NCBI RefSeq assembly: GCF_013618625.1 | Contig: NZ_JABRWO010000013.1 | Location: 62,001 to 126,000, forward strand | Origin: Bremerella alba | GTDB lineage: Bacteria; Planctomycetota; Planctomycetia; Pirellulales; Pirellulaceae | Direction of reading: 5' to 3' | DNA length: 64,000 nucleotides | In this document: in pieces, positions 6,580 through 14,732 of the stretch | Position numbering within the stretch: the stretch's first letter is position 1 | Layout: each line of letters opens with the position of its first letter | Translations under genes and position numbers: made by a program | The notes under the pieces: generated by a model | The model's input: the letters and a program-made list of their open reading frames with translations, nothing else | Told to the model about the DNA's origin: nothing | Databases searched by the model: none

Positions 6580-9360
6580 CTATTTAGGGGGTTCTAGTCG
6601 CGGGTCGATCGCTTCGACGCGGGTCGGCTTAAGATCGCCTGCCGGTCGCGGCAGCTCAATCGGCTCCGCTCCGTCGACATCCAATTGCAACGAACCTGAA
6701 GATTCAATCTGCTCAGGGACACCAGATGACAGATCGGACATTTCCGATAGTTCCGGGATATCGTGTTCAAACTGCATCTCCTGCAACTTTTCCTCCCAGT
6801 ACGAACCTTCGACCGGTCCTGGATCGACCCAAACGCCTCGTTCGTCCAATTGAATCGTTCCCATATCGACATCGAGACCGCGTCGCAGAACTTCGTAATT
6901 CACGCCGACCGAAAGGAAGTCGTTCTGAGCCGAGAGAAGGCTGTCCAACGCGTTTAACAAGTCACGTGCCGTGCTGGAATCGAATTGTTGACTGGTTTGA
7001 TTCGGTTTGGCCGGTTCCTGCAATCGCAATTGAGTGCGTTCGACCTGGGAAATTGCAACCTGAACCGCAGCCCGTCGCAACTCGAAATTGATGTCATTCA
7101 AGTCGAGCGTCCGGATGGTATCGCGAAGCCCCTGACTGATGAAGTCGCGGTACTGATAATAGTCACGCCGCGTTCGCTGGTATTGAATCTGAGCTTCGCG
7201 GTAGTTGTTTCGTTCCACCAATCGCGTGAGCGGGGCGTCCCACTCGAGGCCTGCCCGAAGGCGACCGTTGTCGCTATTAAACTTGACCGGATTATCCCCA
7301 ATGTTGCCAAGCTCTCCTGTGAAAACGATGTCGAGATCGCTCATTAAATCGTTCGCAACGACTTGAATGTTTCGCCATGAGTCGACATAGGCCGCCTGGG
7401 CATTCATCCAGTCGAGTCGATAGACACGAGCGACATCGAGCGCGGTATCCGAAGAAATATCAACTGGGACGAGCGATACGGTTTCCGCTCGGGCTCTCGC
7501 TTGCACCAGCGATAATCCTAAGACATCTGAGATAAGTGTCGTAATCTCATCGGGCACAGGATCAAACACAGCGATCTTTGCCTGACCATACAGTTGCTTA
7601 GGCTGCAATGTCGGGCCGTCTTCGATCAACTGGCTTACTTCAGTGTTGATTTCGTCCAGTATCGCGTCGTGACGGGCAATTCGAACTTTCAGGTCACTCA
7701 ACACGCTACGAAGTTGGGGTGGCAGTTCCTCCAGCCGGCGTGTACTGAGCACGCCCCCAGATACGGTTTCGTCCTGGACGTTCTCGCTATACCCTGCCAA
7801 TTTCTCTGTAATCTCTTGAAGATTCTCGATCCGAGCCGGCAGGGCTTCTTCCAGACGCAAGACGTCTTGTTCGACCAATGGAAAGAAATCTTCCTGAACC
7901 AGTTGCAAGATCACTTTTAACTGTTGAGTGAGTGTTTGTACCGCTATGAGCCGTGCTTCCACTTCTTCATCCCATACCAGGACCGGCTCAACTGGTTGAT
8001 TTGGGTCGAACTGTTCAGGATCTGGCAGGACTTCCAGAATGGAATTGCCCACGGTGATCTGAATATCGTTCAACTTGTTGGTTACCGGTGTAAACGCTGG
8101 ATCTATCAAGTTGAATTGCTCGAAGAATGGATCTCGCTCCAACTCAACATTCAGCTCAGGCGGTAACCCCATGTCGATCTTGAATTGGTCCAGCGAATTG
8201 GCCAACTGAGTCTTGTTGGACAGCAAAGAGCTTTGCGTCTGAAACAAGGATTGTCGCGTAAGTTCCACCTGGAACGAATCGATTCGCCCTGCTTCGAATA
8301 ATGCTTCGAGCTGTGCAAGACTGCTTCGTAGCGAAGCGATATTGCTCTCCTGATTGCGAATCGTCTGCTGCCGCTGCAGCAAACCGTAATATCCACCGAC
8401 ACCAAAGGACCCGTTTGGCCCGGTAGAAGGAAGCCCTCCACCAATGCGTGGGCCAGCTGTCAGCCCACGCCCGGCGACGATATCGAGATAAAACGACTGA
8501 TTAAATCGTTCCATATCGCGAACCGACGCGAGCAAATTACGTTCTTGCAGGGTGAGGTTCTCGAGAACGACCTTGCGTCCACCACCACGCAGCAGCGGTT
8601 GTACCAGTGAAAAGTCGATCAAGCTATTTACCGAGTCGGTATTTGGTCCGGCAAACTCCCACATCATGCTATTCGCGAATCCAACCACCAACTGGCCACC
8701 GGTCGCAAAGAGTTTTTCCATCTGAATATTGCGTGTATTTGTTTCCAATAGGCTTGAGGAATCGCCTCCGCCTCGCACCGGGCCATCGGCCGTGTAAAAG
8801 ACTTCATAGCCACCAAAGAACTGCGCATCAAATCGAAATCGTTCGAAGCTGACGTCAAGTGCTGACAAGTAAAGATCTTCTAACTCGCGTTGGTATGTGG
8901 GGGAATTCAGACGTGCCAGTTCGACGGCACGATCGACATTCAGAACCAACTCCCCTTCTTCATTCAACGGCATGTAAGCCATCCAGTTCGGATTGGCAAC
9001 TTCGTCGGTTACGCCTTCTCGTTCCCAGCCCCAATACGCCGGCTTATGATCGACGACATGCATGAATTGATTGGCGGCCGGATCGTCCATAGGCATCGGT
9101 GGGCAATCGGGACTAAAAGGATCGAACATGCGGGACTGAGGGTTCGGATCGATCGAGATTCGATTGAGATGCCAACGCGGATCGTTGTTCTTCTCGGCAA
9201 CCAAGTGGTACGCATCGTCATCGGCTTGGACACGATAAAACCCAGGCGAATGACAGCCAACCACAAATAGCGTGCTCATCAACAACGCCATGGCGGCCCA
9301 ACACGACGGGATGGGCAATGTCCGAGGATTGATTTGATTTCGGTAAGGATTGATTCGCAT
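6580..9360 (-). CDS. Oversized TolC-family outer membrane efflux lipoprotein
   Basis: 926 residues, about twice the length of TolC. The N-terminus has a hydrophobic stretch ending in FVVGC, a plausible lipobox, so it is probably a lipid-anchored outer membrane factor. Two OEP-like repeats are visible: one near residues 130-390 (VDRAVELARLNSPTYQRELEDLYL, then LEALFEAGRIDSFQVELTRQSL), and one from about 610 to the C-terminus (ALDVARVYRLDWMNAQAAYVDSWR, then ERNNYREAQIQYQRTRRDYYQY). Between them is an insertion of roughly 200 residues with coiled-coil character. It lies 14 bp downstream of the MarR-family gene stop and is followed, after a gap, by the adaptor and ABC genes, which makes it the likely outer membrane exit of that pump. 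Confidence 0.85.
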   Translation of the reverse strand: MRINPYRNQINPRTLPIPSCWAAMALLMSTLFVVGCHSPGFYRVQADDDAYHLVAEKNNDPRWHLNRISIDPNPQSRMFDPFSPDCPPMPMDDPAANQFMHVVDHKPAYWGWEREGVTDEVANPNWMAYMPLNEEGELVLNVDRAVELARLNSPTYQRELEDLYLSALDVSFERFRFDAQFFGGYEVFYTADGPVRGGGDSSSLLETNTRNIQMEKLFATGGQLVVGFANSMMWEFAGPNTDSVNSLIDFSLVQPLLRGGGRKVVLENLTLQERNLLASVRDMERFNQSFYLDIVAGRGLTAGPRIGGGLPSTGPNGSFGVGGYYGLLQRQQTIRNQESNIASLRSSLAQLEALFEAGRIDSFQVELTRQSLFQTQSSLLSNKTQLANSLDQFKIDMGLPPELNVELERDPFFEQFNLIDPAFTPVTNKLNDIQITVGNSILEVLPDPEQFDPNQPVEPVLVWDEEVEARLIAVQTLTQQLKVILQLVQEDFFPLVEQDVLRLEEALPARIENLQEITEKLAGYSENVQDETVSGGVLSTRRLEELPPQLRSVLSDLKVRIARHDAILDEINTEVSQLIEDGPTLQPKQLYGQAKIAVFDPVPDEITTLISDVLGLSLVQARARAETVSLVPVDISSDTALDVARVYRLDWMNAQAAYVDSWRNIQVVANDLMSDLDIVFTGELGNIGDNPVKFNSDNGRLRAGLEWDAPLTRLVERNNYREAQIQYQRTRRDYYQYRDFISQGLRDTIRTLDLNDINFELRRAAVQVAISQVERTQLRLQEPAKPNQTSQQFDSSTARDLLNALDSLLSAQNDFLSVGVNYEVLRRGLDVDMGTIQLDERGVWVDPGPVEGSYWEEKLQEMQFEHDIPELSEMSDLSSGVPEQIESSGSLQLDVDGAEPIELPRPAGDLKPTRVEAIDPRLEPPK

Positions 9361-9374
9361 GCTAACCCATCTCC

Positions 9375-9884
9375 CTATGCGGCGTGGGATTTGATTGGGG
9401 AAACCGACGATGCCAATGCTTGGGTGCTCAGTGAGTCACCAAGCAACGCGACCAATTGCCGAAATCCTTCCAGCAGAGTTCGCGGATCGACGGGAAGCTG
9501 ATCGAATTGCCAAGCTTCGTGGAATCGAGGAAGGATATTTTCGAGCCTCCGATTACCCTCATCGGTGAGCGTCCAAAACTGACGCCGCCGATCACGGACA
9601 TCGCGACTCGCTTCTATCCACCCATCTAGCCGAAGCTGTTCAACCAGATTGCTCAGCTGAGCCGGAGAAAGTCCCACTGCCTGGGCCAACTTGGACTGCG
9701 GTAGTGGCTGGTCCAGGTTTTGTTGGCACAACACTAATACGAAAAAGGCGTTTTCGGACAGAGAAAACGGTGAGACCACTTCCGCGATCGCAGCCCGCAT
9801 CGTTTTCTCGCACGATGCCATTTCGATAGCCATGCGAATCAATTCAATCGCCACGTGTGGCGATGTTCGCTCCGAGTTTGCCAT
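9375..9884 (-). CDS. MarR-family transcriptional regulator (first in export cassette)
   Basis: 169 residues from ATG at 9884. The central winged helix is clear: LPQSKLAQAVGLSPAQLSNLVEQLRLDGWI is the helix-turn-helix and SRDVRDRRRQFWTLTDEGNRRLE the wing with its Arg-rich DxRxxRR motif. The start at 9884 is preferred over an upstream TTG because AGGGAAG lies 6 bases before it. MarR proteins are dimeric repressors, usually relieved by small phenolic or hydrophobic ligands. It lies directly before the TolC-like gene and the efflux cassette, which it probably represses together with itself. A 26-bp inverted repeat upstream is a candidate operator. Confidence 0.88.
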   Translation of the reverse strand: MANSERTSPHVAIELIRMAIEMASCEKTMRAAIAEVVSPFSLSENAFFVLVLCQQNLDQPLPQSKLAQAVGLSPAQLSNLVEQLRLDGWIEASRDVRDRRRQFWTLTDEGNRRLENILPRFHEAWQFDQLPVDPRTLLEGFRQLVALLGDSLSTQALASSVSPIKSHAA

Positions 9885-10360
9885 GGGAAACTTCCCTGAG
9901 TTCAGCGGGGACGCCCACGGCAATCAATCCGTTAAAATCGGTAGATCCGTCGACGCGAAAAAACATTCGGTAGCGAACCATCCCGGGGAAGAACGTTCCG
10001 CTATCGATAAGGTTTCGGTTAAAAATCGTTCGGACTTGAACGATTTTGCGGCTTATAGCGACAACCCAAGATCAGTAAATTGACATAACCTGTGGTGTCA
10101 TAAGAGTTAAAGACAAACCCCTCAATTGAAGTTATTTGACTGCCCAAATATCCCAGTTTATGATCTCAGAGTCTTTTCTCTGGAATGCCATGGCAATTTC
10201 CGTGAAAAGTCCTGGGTCTGAAGTACAATACACGGATGGATTTACGCGAACTGGTCAGGACTTACGATTCCAAGAACCGGTGGTCAGCACGCAAAACAGA
10301 TCCAATCATTTCCTTTTCTGTCCCCTGTCACGATCGTCAACTCCCAGAACCTAAGCCCAC
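9885..10360. other. Divergent intergenic region between marR and the membrane protein gene
   Basis: About 475 bp with no convincing gene; short frames here lack ribosome binding sites and family resemblance. It must hold the promoters of both the minus-strand marR cassette and the plus-strand gene at 10361. It contains the inverted repeat annotated at 10022-10047 and an imperfect dyad at 10081-10100. Confidence 0.6.
10022..10047. promoter_or_regulatory. 26-bp perfect inverted repeat, candidate MarR operator
   Basis: AAAATCGTTC at 10022-10031 is perfectly repeated in inverse as GAACGATTTT at 10038-10047 with a 6-base spacer. It sits about 140 bp upstream of marR and 310 bp upstream of the divergent gene. 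No gene ends nearby, so a terminator role is unlikely. Dyads of this type are commonly bound by dimeric regulators; assignment to the adjacent MarR protein is inference. Confidence 0.45.
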
Positions 10361-11848
10361 ATGACCGTTTTTTACATTGTCATTGCCGTGCTCGTTCTGC
10401 TGTTCGGGATCTTCTCGTACCTGAACGCGGCCAACTGGAATGTTCTGCATGTGTTGGGTCTATTCCTAACGTTCGGAGCAGCCTTCGCTTATTTAGTTTT
10501 GGCGGCCGCCGTGCTGCGCACTGAATCGAGTTGGAAGAAACTGGCAGAGCAGAAAGACAAGGAACTGAATCAAGCGGTTTCCCAGGTCGAGTTGCTGAAA
10601 TCAGGCCGAACCATCAATACACAATCAGGGCGATTGGAATCGGTCGACAGCCCGATTGATAGCCTGGCCGGCGCCAAAGCAGAACTCGAGCGACTCATGT
10701 ACGACCGTGGTCGTCTGTGGAGAGACGTGACGCGAGGTGCCATCAACAACAATCAGGTTGGTTTGACGCTCCCGCCGGTCCAATCACCAGCCGCGAACAA
10801 TCCCGGTGGCGGTGCTGCTCCTGCTGCGTCCATGCAGCGATCTCTGGCTCCCGACGACATCGTTTACGCATTTGGTCAGATGGATCACCCCGAAGATCCT
10901 ACGCTGACCGTGCCCGCTTATTTCATTGGCGAATTTGTCGTACGTACTATTCAAAACCAGAACATGACTGTCGAATCGACGACGAAATTGGACCGGGCCC
11001 AGCAACAAACCTTGAATTTGCCTAATCAGTGGATGTTGTACGACAAGATGCCGGTCGATGATCATGAAGTCTTTGACGACATGGACGACGCCCAGTTGGC
11101 CTCACTTATTCGCAAAGCATGCTCACGCATGGGGCTCCCTCAGCCGATGCAGGACGAGGTGCTTACCAGCATCCAGCGCAACGGCGAGACAGCCGGAACC
11201 GATGACCCAGAACTTGCTGTGATGAGCAAGGTCACCTTCCAACAAGATTATGAAGTCTCGGTCGATGCCCAGACAGACACTGCTGGCATTACCCAGGAAT
11301 TTGAACCTGCCTCTGGTTTGGCGGTTGCGACCTTCCTCAAACAAGGCGAGTCGACAAAGTTCAGCAAGGGAGACCAAATCGTCCTGTCGACCTCTCGCGA
11401 TCCTGGTAAGTCACTCGTCGACCAAGGAATTGTTACTGTGGACGAGAAGATCTACATCCGACCGCTCAATGACTTTGCCTTTCAGTTCCATGCGTATAAG
11501 TCGCAAGTCGAAGACATGCGTGACATGGCCTATACGTTGAACGAAGACATTAAAATGCTGACCGAAGCCGAAGGCATTGCCAAAGATGTCATTGCCTACC
11601 GAGAGCAGGAAAAGTCCAAGCTTCAGACCGACAAGGAAAAGATTGTTTACGAGCAGGAACAGATCGCCGAGTACAAGCAAAAGCTGCTCAACTTCCTGAC
11701 CGAAACCTTGAAGGTCAACAGTCGCCTATATCGCACCAATCAAACACTGGTCGAAGAACTGCAGCGTGCCAGCGATGCCGTTTTACGTAAGCTTGGGCAG
11801 GAAGAACTAGACAAGGCCGATCCAGATTCGCTTACGCTGGCCTTCTAA
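10361..11848 (+). CDS. Membrane-anchored coiled-coil protein of unknown function
   Basis: 495 residues. Two transmembrane helices lie at the N-terminus (about 3-22 and 29-51), followed by a Lys/Glu/Gln-rich stretch predicted to form coiled coil. A middle region of about 250 residues looks globular; it is acidic and contains a segment beginning PDDIVYAFGQMDHPEDPTLTVPAYFIG. The C-terminal 110 residues (from about 385) are strongly helical, with EAEGIAKDVIAYREQEKSKL and further Lys/Glu heptads, which suggests a second coiled coil. I do not recognise a named family. The topology suggests a cytoplasmic-membrane protein with a large soluble part, possibly a structural or scaffold protein. No clear Shine-Dalgarno sequence precedes the ATG. 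Confidence 0.8.
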   Translation: MTVFYIVIAVLVLLFGIFSYLNAANWNVLHVLGLFLTFGAAFAYLVLAAAVLRTESSWKKLAEQKDKELNQAVSQVELLKSGRTINTQSGRLESVDSPIDSLAGAKAELERLMYDRGRLWRDVTRGAINNNQVGLTLPPVQSPAANNPGGGAAPAASMQRSLAPDDIVYAFGQMDHPEDPTLTVPAYFIGEFVVRTIQNQNMTVESTTKLDRAQQQTLNLPNQWMLYDKMPVDDHEVFDDMDDAQLASLIRKACSRMGLPQPMQDEVLTSIQRNGETAGTDDPELAVMSKVTFQQDYEVSVDAQTDTAGITQEFEPASGLAVATFLKQGESTKFSKGDQIVLSTSRDPGKSLVDQGIVTVDEKIYIRPLNDFAFQFHAYKSQVEDMRDMAYTLNEDIKMLTEAEGIAKDVIAYREQEKSKLQTDKEKIVYEQEQIAEYKQKLLNFLTETLKVNSRLYRTNQTLVEELQRASDAVLRKLGQEELDKADPDSLTLAF

Positions 11849-11899
11849 ATTCGCCAGTCCCTCACTAGCAACCTGCTGTCGAGTCCCTTAATTAACAAC

Positions 11900-11925
11900 T
11901 TCAGTCCGTTTCACACGGGACTGAA
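11900..11925 (+). terminator. Hairpin downstream of the membrane coiled-coil gene
   Basis: TTCAGTCC (11900-11907) pairs perfectly with GGACTGAA (11918-11925) across a 10-base loop, 52 bp after the stop codon at 11848. No run of T follows, so an intrinsic terminator is not certain; it may act in 3'-end protection. Confidence 0.4.
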
Positions 11926-12088
11926 AATTGCGTTAAGCTATCAATCTGTAGGACTTTGCAGCTTCTGGCCAAATCCATCCACGAGAAGCCGCACTGCACT
12001 TTTCTCTTTGGCGCACCTAGGATAGTTTGAATAGACGCATTGCCATCGCTATGCGTGCGCTACCTCGAAACTTTGTTTTGGTTGGGAA

Positions 12089-12967
12089 ATGGGCCTCTAC
12101 GATCGGGAATATTATCGCGAAAACGACGGACAAATGTCCTTCTCGATGGGAGGGCAGTCTGCCACGATGTTGCTGCTCTACGTCAACGTGGGAGTTTTCC
12201 TTGTTGACTGGCTGCTTCAGCTTGACCTGGGGCGATACTTCGGGGCCCACATCGATACGCTTTATAACCCACTTCTGTGGTATCAATACCTGACCTACGG
12301 TTTCCTACACGATACTGACACGATTTGGCACATTCTGGGCAATATGTTTGTTCTCTGGATGTTCGGTCGGTTTGTGGAAGATCGCTATGGGAAAGCAGAA
12401 TTCCTGAAGATCTACCTCATCAGCATCGTTCTCTGCGGAGTTATTTGGAACGCAGCGACATTGGCTGCCTTTGGCGGCCAGATCCCGATGATGCCTAACG
12501 GTGAATCCCTTCGCATGGTGGGTGCGTCTGGGGCGATCTCGACGATCATGGCCCTTTTTATCTGCCTATATCCAAAGATGACGGTCTACTTGGGCTTCCT
12601 CATTCCAGTGCCTGCTTGGGTTGTTGGTGTTCTGATCCTGCTTTCCAACATCTTTGGACAAGACGAAAGCGTCGCCTACTCGGCACATCTCGCAGGGATT
12701 GGCTTCGGGATTGCCTATTTCTTCAGTGGCATCAACCTGGGTAAATTCATCCCTAGCAAGTTGGCGCTCCCGAAATGGTCGCTACGGTCGCGTCCGAAAC
12801 TGCGGATTCACACAGAGGAAGAAGATTTCGATCCCTACAACGACTCGGACGAAGAAGCCGAACGCATCCTGGAAAAGGTGAATCAATCTGGGATGGATTC
12901 CATTAGCGAGTCAGAACGCAAGAAGCTGGAAGCTTATAGCCGTAGAATGCGGCAAAAACTTAGCTGA
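12089..12967 (+). CDS. Rhomboid-family intramembrane serine protease
   Basis: 292 residues with six or so membrane helices. The catalytic dyad is intact: Ser147 in VGASGAIS and His200 in AYSAHLAG. The N-terminal part of the active-site environment, HILGNMFVLWMFG (about 81-93), matches the conserved HxxxN motif that forms the oxyanion hole, and the RF.ED.YG loop follows. Rhomboids cleave transmembrane substrates inside the bilayer. The C-terminal 70 residues are cytoplasmic, acidic and end in a basic helix (SESERKKLEAYSRRMRQK), typical of planctomycete homologues. The gene is followed after 31 bp by the SUMF1-like gene, so the two may share a transcript. Confidence 0.92.
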   Translation: MGLYDREYYRENDGQMSFSMGGQSATMLLLYVNVGVFLVDWLLQLDLGRYFGAHIDTLYNPLLWYQYLTYGFLHDTDTIWHILGNMFVLWMFGRFVEDRYGKAEFLKIYLISIVLCGVIWNAATLAAFGGQIPMMPNGESLRMVGASGAISTIMALFICLYPKMTVYLGFLIPVPAWVVGVLILLSNIFGQDESVAYSAHLAGIGFGIAYFFSGINLGKFIPSKLALPKWSLRSRPKLRIHTEEEDFDPYNDSDEEAERILEKVNQSGMDSISESERKKLEAYSRRMRQKLS

Positions 12968-12998
12968 CGCGAGTCCGCTAAAGTCCCTTGGAGCACGG

Positions 12999-13952
12999 AT
13001 GCCTGCTGGGCTTAACAACACGAAATACCTTTTCGCTCTAGGCTTGGTCTGCCTCGTCGCCGGGGTAGCTATCTACTTCACTTACGGTCGACCAGCCGTT
13101 TCAAAGCCTCCTTCGCTGTCGATTGAATCCACAGATAACTCCTCGGATCAGGTCTTAATCCCAGGCGGAACGTATCTAATTGGGAACGATGCCGGACCAC
13201 GCGATACCCGCCCCGCTCGACGCATCAAGCTGAAGCCTTTTCAGATCGATCGCACCGAGGTAACCAACGCGATGTTTAACGAGTTCGTTCAGGCAACCGG
13301 TTATCAAACCGACGCCGAACGAAAAGGGCACAGCCTGTGCTTCGATAAGACTTCCCGGCAATTTGTCCGCCAAGAGGGTGCAAACTGGCAACAGCCGGAC
13401 GGTCCCGATTCTTCCATTCTCGGCAAGGAAACAGTTCCGGTCATTCATGTTTCGTGGTACGACGCAAATGCCTACGCGAAGTGGGCAGGCAAACGCCTAC
13501 CCACTGAATTTCAGTGGGAAGCGGCCGCTCGTGGGCAGTCATCAAACGGAGACTTTCCATGGGCGAGGGATTCGGAATTGGAACCCCATCATTTAGCGAA
13601 CCTCTGGCAAGGTGAATTCCCCTTACACGACCAAACGCTCGACAATTACCACGGGATCGCTCCCGTAGCTACCTTCCCTGCCGCCGAGCACGATATATTC
13701 GACTTGGCCGGAAATGTCGCGGAATGGACTTCAAGCCATTACGCCGAGGACAGCTACACTCTAATAGGCGATGTCGAACCCACTGGCCCCAACGGTGGTG
13801 AGATGCGTGTCACGCGCGGTGGAAGTTGGCTAAGCTCCGACCAGACAGGCGTAAGCGAAGCGGCAATGTGGTACCGTGGAAAACTCACACCTGAAACCAG
13901 CACGAATTTCACCGGCTTCCGCTGCGTGACTGATAACGAGCGTTCGCGTTAG
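12999..13952 (+). CDS. SUMF1/FGE-fold protein, membrane anchored, lacking the FGE active-site cysteines
   Basis: 317 residues: a signal anchor at about 10-29, then a formylglycine-generating-enzyme (SUMF1) fold. Landmarks are IPGGTYLIGND, IDRTEVTNAMFNEFV, VPVIHVSWYDANAYAKWAGKRLPTEFQWEAAARG, DLAGNVAEWT, RVTRGGSW and the final GFRC. In true FGE the segment after GGS(W/Y) carries the two copper-binding cysteines (human C336 and C341); here it reads SWLSSDQTGVSEAAMW, with none. The only cysteines are in the anchor, at about 114 and in GFRC. It is therefore unlikely to activate sulfatases and is better called a SUMF1-domain protein of unknown role. GGAG precedes the ATG. Its stop overlaps the convergent aldo/keto reductase stop in TTAG. 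Confidence 0.88.
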   Translation: MPAGLNNTKYLFALGLVCLVAGVAIYFTYGRPAVSKPPSLSIESTDNSSDQVLIPGGTYLIGNDAGPRDTRPARRIKLKPFQIDRTEVTNAMFNEFVQATGYQTDAERKGHSLCFDKTSRQFVRQEGANWQQPDGPDSSILGKETVPVIHVSWYDANAYAKWAGKRLPTEFQWEAAARGQSSNGDFPWARDSELEPHHLANLWQGEFPLHDQTLDNYHGIAPVATFPAAEHDIFDLAGNVAEWTSSHYAEDSYTLIGDVEPTGPNGGEMRVTRGGSWLSSDQTGVSEAAMWYRGKLTPETSTNFTGFRCVTDNERSR

Positions 13953-14725
13953 ATCGACTCTGGCGACAAGATAGACTCCGCAATGCGTAGATTGTCGGCC
14001 ATATGCTTCAGGTTGAGCCCTCCTACGACTAGGCTCGTCACGCCTGGCTGGTTCAGCACTGGCGGTATGGCCTGGTCCGCAGGAAGATGCCCCGAGGCGA
14101 GCCCTTTTTTCACCAGGACACCCACCTCACGACGTGCGGCCTCCTCGATGACGCCGACATGAGACCTGTCTTCCGCATTGAACTCGACCATCAAGAGATC
14201 TGCCCAGTCCAATGCCATCACTGCGGCTTCCGGTGTCTTGCCCGAAAGCCCAATCGCTCGGATATCACCGGCATCTTTCAATGCTTGAAGCGTCTCAACC
14301 ACAGACGTTTCTTTAAGTACTTCCATATCTTCGGCGGGCGTATGAATCAGCACGATGTCGACCACATCGCGACGCAAGAGCCGTAAGCTATTTGCTACGC
14401 TTGTTCGGATCGAATCCTCATCGAAAGCATATCGCGAGTTGCCATTCTCGAATAACTCGCCCACTTTGGTCGAAACGACAACTGGCACGTCGCGTCGTCC
14501 TAGCCAATTGCCAAGCCGCTGCTGACTTATTCCGTAAGATGGAGCCGTATCGAAGTGATCGATCCCCAGGTCGATTAGCCCGTCTAACAGGCAAGCGACT
14601 TCCTCATCGCTGGGTAGATCATACGGACGAGGGTACTTGATCTTCGCGTTGCGGCCGATCTTAAAGGCACCAAATCCGATTGGCCCAAGCCGTAAGCCTG
14701 TTTTTCCTAAAGGTCTTTTCAGCAT
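13949..14725 (-). CDS. Aldo/keto reductase
   Basis: 258 residues, a short AKR barrel. The catalytic tetrad is present: Asp59 and Tyr64 (FDTAPSYG), Lys87 (STKVGE) and His128 (VLIHTPAED). These NADPH-dependent enzymes reduce aldehydes and ketones in the cytoplasm; the substrate cannot be read from sequence. The C-terminal cofactor-binding part is shorter than in classical AKRs of about 320 residues but ends with a plausible LNQPGVTSLVVGG. It starts 7 bp after the stop of the FAD oxidoreductase on the same strand, so the two form an operon. Confidence 0.9.
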   Translation of the reverse strand: MLKRPLGKTGLRLGPIGFGAFKIGRNAKIKYPRPYDLPSDEEVACLLDGLIDLGIDHFDTAPSYGISQQRLGNWLGRRDVPVVVSTKVGELFENGNSRYAFDEDSIRTSVANSLRLLRRDVVDIVLIHTPAEDMEVLKETSVVETLQALKDAGDIRAIGLSGKTPEAAVMALDWADLLMVEFNAEDRSHVGVIEEAARREVGVLVKKGLASGHLPADQAIPPVLNQPGVTSLVVGGLNLKHMADNLRIAESILSPESI

Positions 14726-14732
14726 ATCGATG

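Noticed and set aside
10081-10100. Imperfect dyad TGACA..TGTCA in the marR upstream region
   Set aside because: Only five matching bases per arm over a 10-base gap; too weak beside the perfect repeat at 10022-10047.
10136-10354. 72-codon frame upstream of the membrane coiled-coil gene
   Set aside because: Overlaps the expected promoter region and has no supported start.
12999-13952. Calling the SUMF1-fold protein a formylglycine-generating enzyme
   Set aside because: Both active-site cysteines are missing.
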